Source: G020354785 sp964521285 (GTDB lineage: Bacteria > Bacteroidota > Bacteroidia > Bacteroidales > UBA10428). Taken from it: a stretch of 64,000 nt of DNA. This document shows positions 63,001 through 64,000 of the stretch, piece after piece. Positions within the stretch are counted from its first letter, which is position 1, and the number at the start of each line of letters is the position of its first letter. The position numbers and the translations under genes were made by a program. The stretch lies in assembly GCA_964521285.1 (NCBI GenBank), contig CAZFQS010000002.1, positions 186,001 through 250,000 on the forward strand, in the 5' to 3' direction. The notes under the pieces are model-generated. The model was not told where the DNA came from and searched no databases. It saw nothing but the letters and a program-made list of their open reading frames with translations.

Positions 63001-64000
63001 AATCCTACAGGACTTGTTTCACTGCAGGTTACTAAATTTACTGTTAGCATTAGCTGGCTTGATAATTTTGATGATGAAGATGGTTTTGAGGTAGAAAGAT
63101 CAACTGGCAACAACAATAGTTATGAAGTTATTGGCACGCTTGAAGCTGACATTACCGATTTTCAGGATGTTGAATTAATTCCAAATACAACATATTATTA
63201 CAGAACCAGAGCTTTTAATCAAATTGGATACTCAGCTTATTCAAACGTAATAAACATCACTACATTACCCCTGGAAATTCCGAATCCTCCTACTTTAGGA
63301 TCAATAAATATTTTGTCAGAGAACACTGTTAAACTGGCATGGAAAGATAACTCGGATAACGAATCAGGTTTTCAGATTGAGCGCGCAGAAGAAAGTACAG
63401 ATTATTTATTAATATATGCTACAAGTAATGATGATACTAGCTATACAGATTCCCTGTTAAGTCCGGGAATCATGTATTATTATCGGGTAAGAGCCTTCAG
63501 CGGTGATGGATTTTCAAGCTACTCAAATGTTTTAGAAGTAATCATTGGAGATTCTGAACCTCCTGTTACCCCTTCATCATTAAAAGCTGAATCCGTGGAT
63601 TATAATGCCATAACTCTGACATGGGAAGATAATTCTGAAAATGAAACAGGATTTATAATAAAACGGGCTCTTGAACCTGATAAAAATTTTGAAATAATAA
63701 AAACATTGCAGGTAAATAATACAAGCTTTACAGATAATAATCTTAAAGCAAACACTATTTATTATTATTTGGTAAATGCAATTAATAATACAGGCGAATC
63801 CGGAAACAGTAATACAGCAATTGCTTCTACAATGTCAATTTCCGAGACAAAAAGAGTGTGGGAAGGTCTTGTTGCATATTATAACTTTAACCTGAATTCA
63901 GGTCACATTGTTCATGATTTCTCAAATAATGGAGAACCATTAGATTTAGCTGTTATTGATCCTTCAGCTATAATATGGGAAAACAATAATAAGTTTGAAA
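60097..64000 (+). CDS. Secreted beta-helix protein with seven FN3 repeats and a LamG domain (C-terminus beyond window)
   Basis: A frame open for 1301 codons to the right edge, starting at the ATG at 60097 and giving a hydrophobic signal region (YLKYLFVVILNLSFIYN, about 13-29). A cadherin-like domain precedes a right-handed beta-helix (about 134-580, opening CVFIDPYYSGTERGTR, LQKRNTKYSEDRILVPSPGG), nearly the same as in the protein at 41729. Seven fibronectin type III repeats of about 94 aa follow (589-1248), each with a W(K/E)DNSxNE core, TYYYRxRA and SxYSN. A LamG start (GLVAYYNFNLNSG) is cut by the window edge. A T9SS domain would be expected further on, by analogy with its neighbours. Beta-helix plus FN3 layout suits a polysaccharide-binding or degrading surface protein. 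Confidence 0.85.
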   Translation, partial: MNKNYMACYHTRYLKYLFVVILNLSFIYNSFNQTQKVDISFQQIFIIPENVNISDDCGRFYSIFTYDLTSKITFEITGGNVNGNFAVNPDNGNIRINNTTNLSPGKRELIIRAKDGDFYDIDTAVILIKAAGNCVFIDPYYSGTERGTRLEPYNSWTDIPAFTPGYAYLQKRNTKYSEDRILVPSPGGTYDNHIILGAYGQGNRPELDGIDAGADKRGILIGDYDNNYPAGYIDIFSFVIYNWSHSGIDIYPNSNHISIWDVDISHSQNFAGIYIYHNLANPDAKLYNRIYNTVSHDNYESHGIKFEGSGNSVTNCQTFNNKSHGLHLSKWTSDNLVNYLLSFDNGHSGINIDGDTNRVYNSILHNNYNGVRFSTDAHENTVIHCITRNNSGSGVAFIDSVFNTKAENIVSDNNLGNGIMFSSSATNITVCKSEICNNQEAGILANSASNLPSAKILINTNIINENRIGIKIHESDKTEVYNNTLYNNTEDNDITIYSSEAVIKNNILKNISGDCVKSNNLFYQNTNPEFLNPYINDFRLNFNSPAIDAGVDVGLDYDFDGNQVPFNTYPDIGAYEFVLRNPSDTLPHAPSNLSANATHYYQIVINWKDNSDNEYGFEIERSLNPESGFQKIHTVYQNVTSFTNSGLSPLTTYYYRIKAYNNIGSSGYISIISITTPAVPPPNAPSSLRTTNVRASYVSLRWNDNSNDEEKFELERSNISGDGFSVIATLSANQTTYTDNGLTPTTTYYYRTRAYSQYGYSTYSNELSVATTALQPPVAPTNLSASDITKNSLLLYWEDNSNNEESFRIYRSLTSGSGFNEIGYVGANISQFTDDGLEPNTTYYYRIRAYNEDGISAYSNELETTTLPPLPPETPGNLTTTYISDNSTTLEWTDNSNNESGFEIFRTFADSINYQLIHTTNKNINTYTDSLLLSDTTYLYSVRAINDDGISGFTNILSVTTLSSPPPGNPTGLVSLQVTKFTVSISWLDNFDDEDGFEVERSTGNNNSYEVIGTLEADITDFQDVELIPNTTYYYRTRAFNQIGYSAYSNVINITTLPLEIPNPPTLGSINILSENTVKLAWKDNSDNESGFQIERAEESTDYLLIYATSNDDTSYTDSLLSPGIMYYYRVRAFSGDGFSSYSNVLEVIIGDSEPPVTPSSLKAESVDYNAITLTWEDNSENETGFIIKRALEPDKNFEIIKTLQVNNTSFTDNNLKANTIYYYLVNAINNTGESGNSNTAIASTMSISETKRVWEGLVAYYNFNLNSGHIVHDFSNNGEPLDLAVIDPSAIIWENNNKFE
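61861..63840 (+). repeat. Seven tandem fibronectin type III repeats
   Basis: Each unit of about 94 residues has an initial aromatic/hydrophobic strand, W-x-DNS-x-x-E, a central E-R strand, then TYYYR and a Y-S-N strand. Units are separated by P-rich linkers (such as PPVAPT, PPETPG). The copies differ in DNA, so the array is not a recent expansion. Confidence 0.85.

Overview
The window is AT-rich DNA from a member of the Bacteroidota, probably a marine or sediment Bacteroidales/Marinilabiliales-type organism. The evidence is several large secreted proteins that end in type IX secretion (T9SS, Por) C-terminal sorting domains, a DUF4831 protein, starts without Shine-Dalgarno sequences, and a few TAnnTTTG-like -7 elements. 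No rRNA, tRNA, CRISPR array or insertion sequence was seen.

Layout. (1) 1-4.4 kb: housekeeping genes. These are a DUF4831 protein (cut by the window edge), the bifunctional NAD(P)HX repair enzyme Nnr, and a POT-family peptide transporter closed by a clear terminator. (2) 4.6-11.6 kb: three secreted T9SS cargo proteins, one LamG/Ig-like protein and two tandem paralogous SGNH/GDSL hydrolases with cadherin-like domains. (3) 11.6-41.5 kb: a long, mostly plus-strand surface or exopolysaccharide locus. It holds an asparagine-synthetase-like protein, an AlgI-type MBOAT O-acetyltransferase with an AlgJ/AlgX-like SGNH partner, a CDP-sugar block (RfbF, SDR, RmlC-like, C-methyltransferase), an acyltransferase-3, about seven glycosyltransferases, a Wzx-like flippase, a Wzy-like polymerase, a GT-C (PIG-V-like) protein, a CapA-like/PaaK-like/heparinase-like block, an AlgD-like nucleotide-sugar dehydrogenase, and WecC and WecB. 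An L-2-hydroxyglutarate oxidase gene sits inside it. (4) 41.7-64 kb: giant secreted parallel beta-helix proteins (1225 aa, 3060 aa, and one over 1301 aa cut by the right edge), a 674-aa four-repeat T9SS protein, a methyltransferase, a PL14-like polysaccharide lyase lipoprotein broken by two in-frame stops, and a FemAB/GNAT-like protein.

How it may work together. WecB and WecC supply UDP-ManNAcA. The AlgD-like enzyme supplies a second uronic acid, most likely GDP-mannuronate. RfbF and its neighbours supply an unusual CDP-linked, probably C-methylated sugar. Glycosyltransferases, Wzx and Wzy assemble the repeat unit, and MBOAT/SGNH proteins acetylate it. Lyase-like and esterase-like secreted proteins could trim the polymer. 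The priming sugar-phosphate transferase and the Wza/Wzc export machinery are not in the window. The T9SS cargo genes on both sides raise the possibility that the polymer is the surface glycan to which such cargo is attached; that link is inference.
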